Source: Chloroflexota bacterium (GTDB lineage Bacteria; Chloroflexota; Anaerolineae; Anaerolineales; Villigracilaceae). Taken from it: a stretch of 5,149 bases of DNA. The notes below the pieces were generated by a model, which made no database searches, was not told the DNA's origin, and saw only the letters and a list, made by a program, of their open reading frames with translations. The position numbers were made by a program, and so were the translations under genes. Positions within the stretch are counted from its first letter, which is position 1; each line of letters starts with the position of its first letter. The stretch lies in contig VGOX01000208.1 of the NCBI GenBank assembly GCA_016875755.1, positions 1-5,149 on the forward strand, in the 5' to 3' direction. Below, one piece after another: positions 5,071 through 5,149 of this stretch.

Positions 5071-5149
5071 TCACTGCACAGCTTCGTCTTGCTTTTCTTG
5101 TTTCTCCTGCCACTGGACATACTTCCTGATCTTTTCTTCGTCCAGTCCA
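5071..5149 (-). CDS. tnpA: C-terminus of an IS200/IS605- or RAYT-type transposase (partial)
   Basis: The minus-strand frame entering at the right edge encodes GLDEEKIRKYVQWQEK, then QEKQDEAVQ and a TGA stop at 5073-5071, 25 residues in all. The pattern G-x-D-E-x-x-I-R-x-Y-I/V-x-x-Q-E is characteristic of the last helix of Y1 (HUH) transposases of the IS200/IS605 and REP-associated families, where it follows the catalytic tyrosine helix. The catalytic HUH and tyrosine residues lie outside the window, so activity cannot be assessed. The identification rests on a short stretch but is supported by the adjacent hairpins and by the interruption of the cyclase gene. Confidence 0.6.
   Translation of the reverse strand, partial: GLDEEKIRKYVQWQEKQEKQDEAVQ

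Larger units (their letters stand above)
4990..5149 (-). mobile_element. 3' (right) end of an IS200/IS605-like element, continuing past the right edge
   Basis: The sequence leaves the cyclase homology near 4990 and enters two GC-rich hairpins (4993-5011 and 5024-5038). On the minus strand it then reaches the C-terminal codons of a transposase-like frame (stop at 5073-5071). Single-gene IS200/IS605 elements have this layout, with the tnpA stop followed by subterminal hairpins near the right end. They make no target duplication and have no terminal inverted repeats, and none is visible. The exact junction is uncertain within about ten bases (4984-4992). On the minus strand the last bases before host DNA could be TTTAC. 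The left end and most of tnpA are outside the window. Confidence 0.65.

Noticed and set aside
4886..5113. 75-codon minus-strand frame across the right junction
   Set aside because: It spans both cyclase coding sequence and the inserted element in a different frame from the transposase-like C-terminus. It is a shadow frame.
1..5149. CRISPR arrays, attachment sites, replication origin, phage or defence genes
   Set aside because: No regularly spaced repeats, integrase, origin motifs or defence-related domains could be seen on either strand.

Overview
The window looks like a chromosomal stretch from a free-living bacterium of moderate GC content, most likely a Chloroflexota (Anaerolineae-like) member. 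This is an inference. It rests on the style of the 447-residue type I glutamine synthetase, the long perfect-stem terminators, the soluble-adenylyl-cyclase-like (sAC-like) tandem cyclase, and the CCCTCTCC...GGGGTGAGG repeats. No rRNA, tRNA or other phylogenetic marker is present to prove it.

Left edge (1-400): on the minus strand the first 108 bases are the 5' end of a group IIC intron. It begins GTGCG and sits directly downstream of a 34-bp perfectly palindromic terminator (112-145), which is the typical integration site of class C introns. To the right of that terminator, an open minus-strand frame with its stop at 154-156 may be the tail of a degraded gene. A REP-like repeat (349-379) marks its edge.

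Intergenic part (380-767): there is no convincing gene. It holds a plus-strand intrinsic terminator (608-640) and a second, inverted copy of the repeat (650-687).

Central plus-strand block (768-3976): three genes lie in the same direction with short gaps. They are an AraC-type/O6-methylguanine-DNA methyltransferase fusion (Ada-like, without the zinc domain), a ten-helix EamA exporter of the YedA type, and glutamine synthetase GlnA. GlnA is followed by a strong terminator (4006-4043). The spacing allows one transcript, but no functional link between repair, export and nitrogen assimilation is obvious.

Right part (4050-5149): a gene for an sAC-like class III cyclase (two cyclase domains, normally followed by a large ATPase/TPR region) starts at 4102. 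It is cut off inside its second cyclase domain at about 4990. There the sequence switches to two GC-rich hairpins, followed on the minus strand by the last 25 codons of what looks like an IS200/IS605-type (TnpA/RAYT-like) transposase. The cyclase is therefore read as disrupted by that insertion.

No new multi-gene system is visible. The most notable feature is that both window ends carry mobile elements whose families recognise DNA hairpins or single-stranded DNA: a group IIC intron at a terminator on the left, and an IS200/IS605-like element inside a signalling gene on the right.
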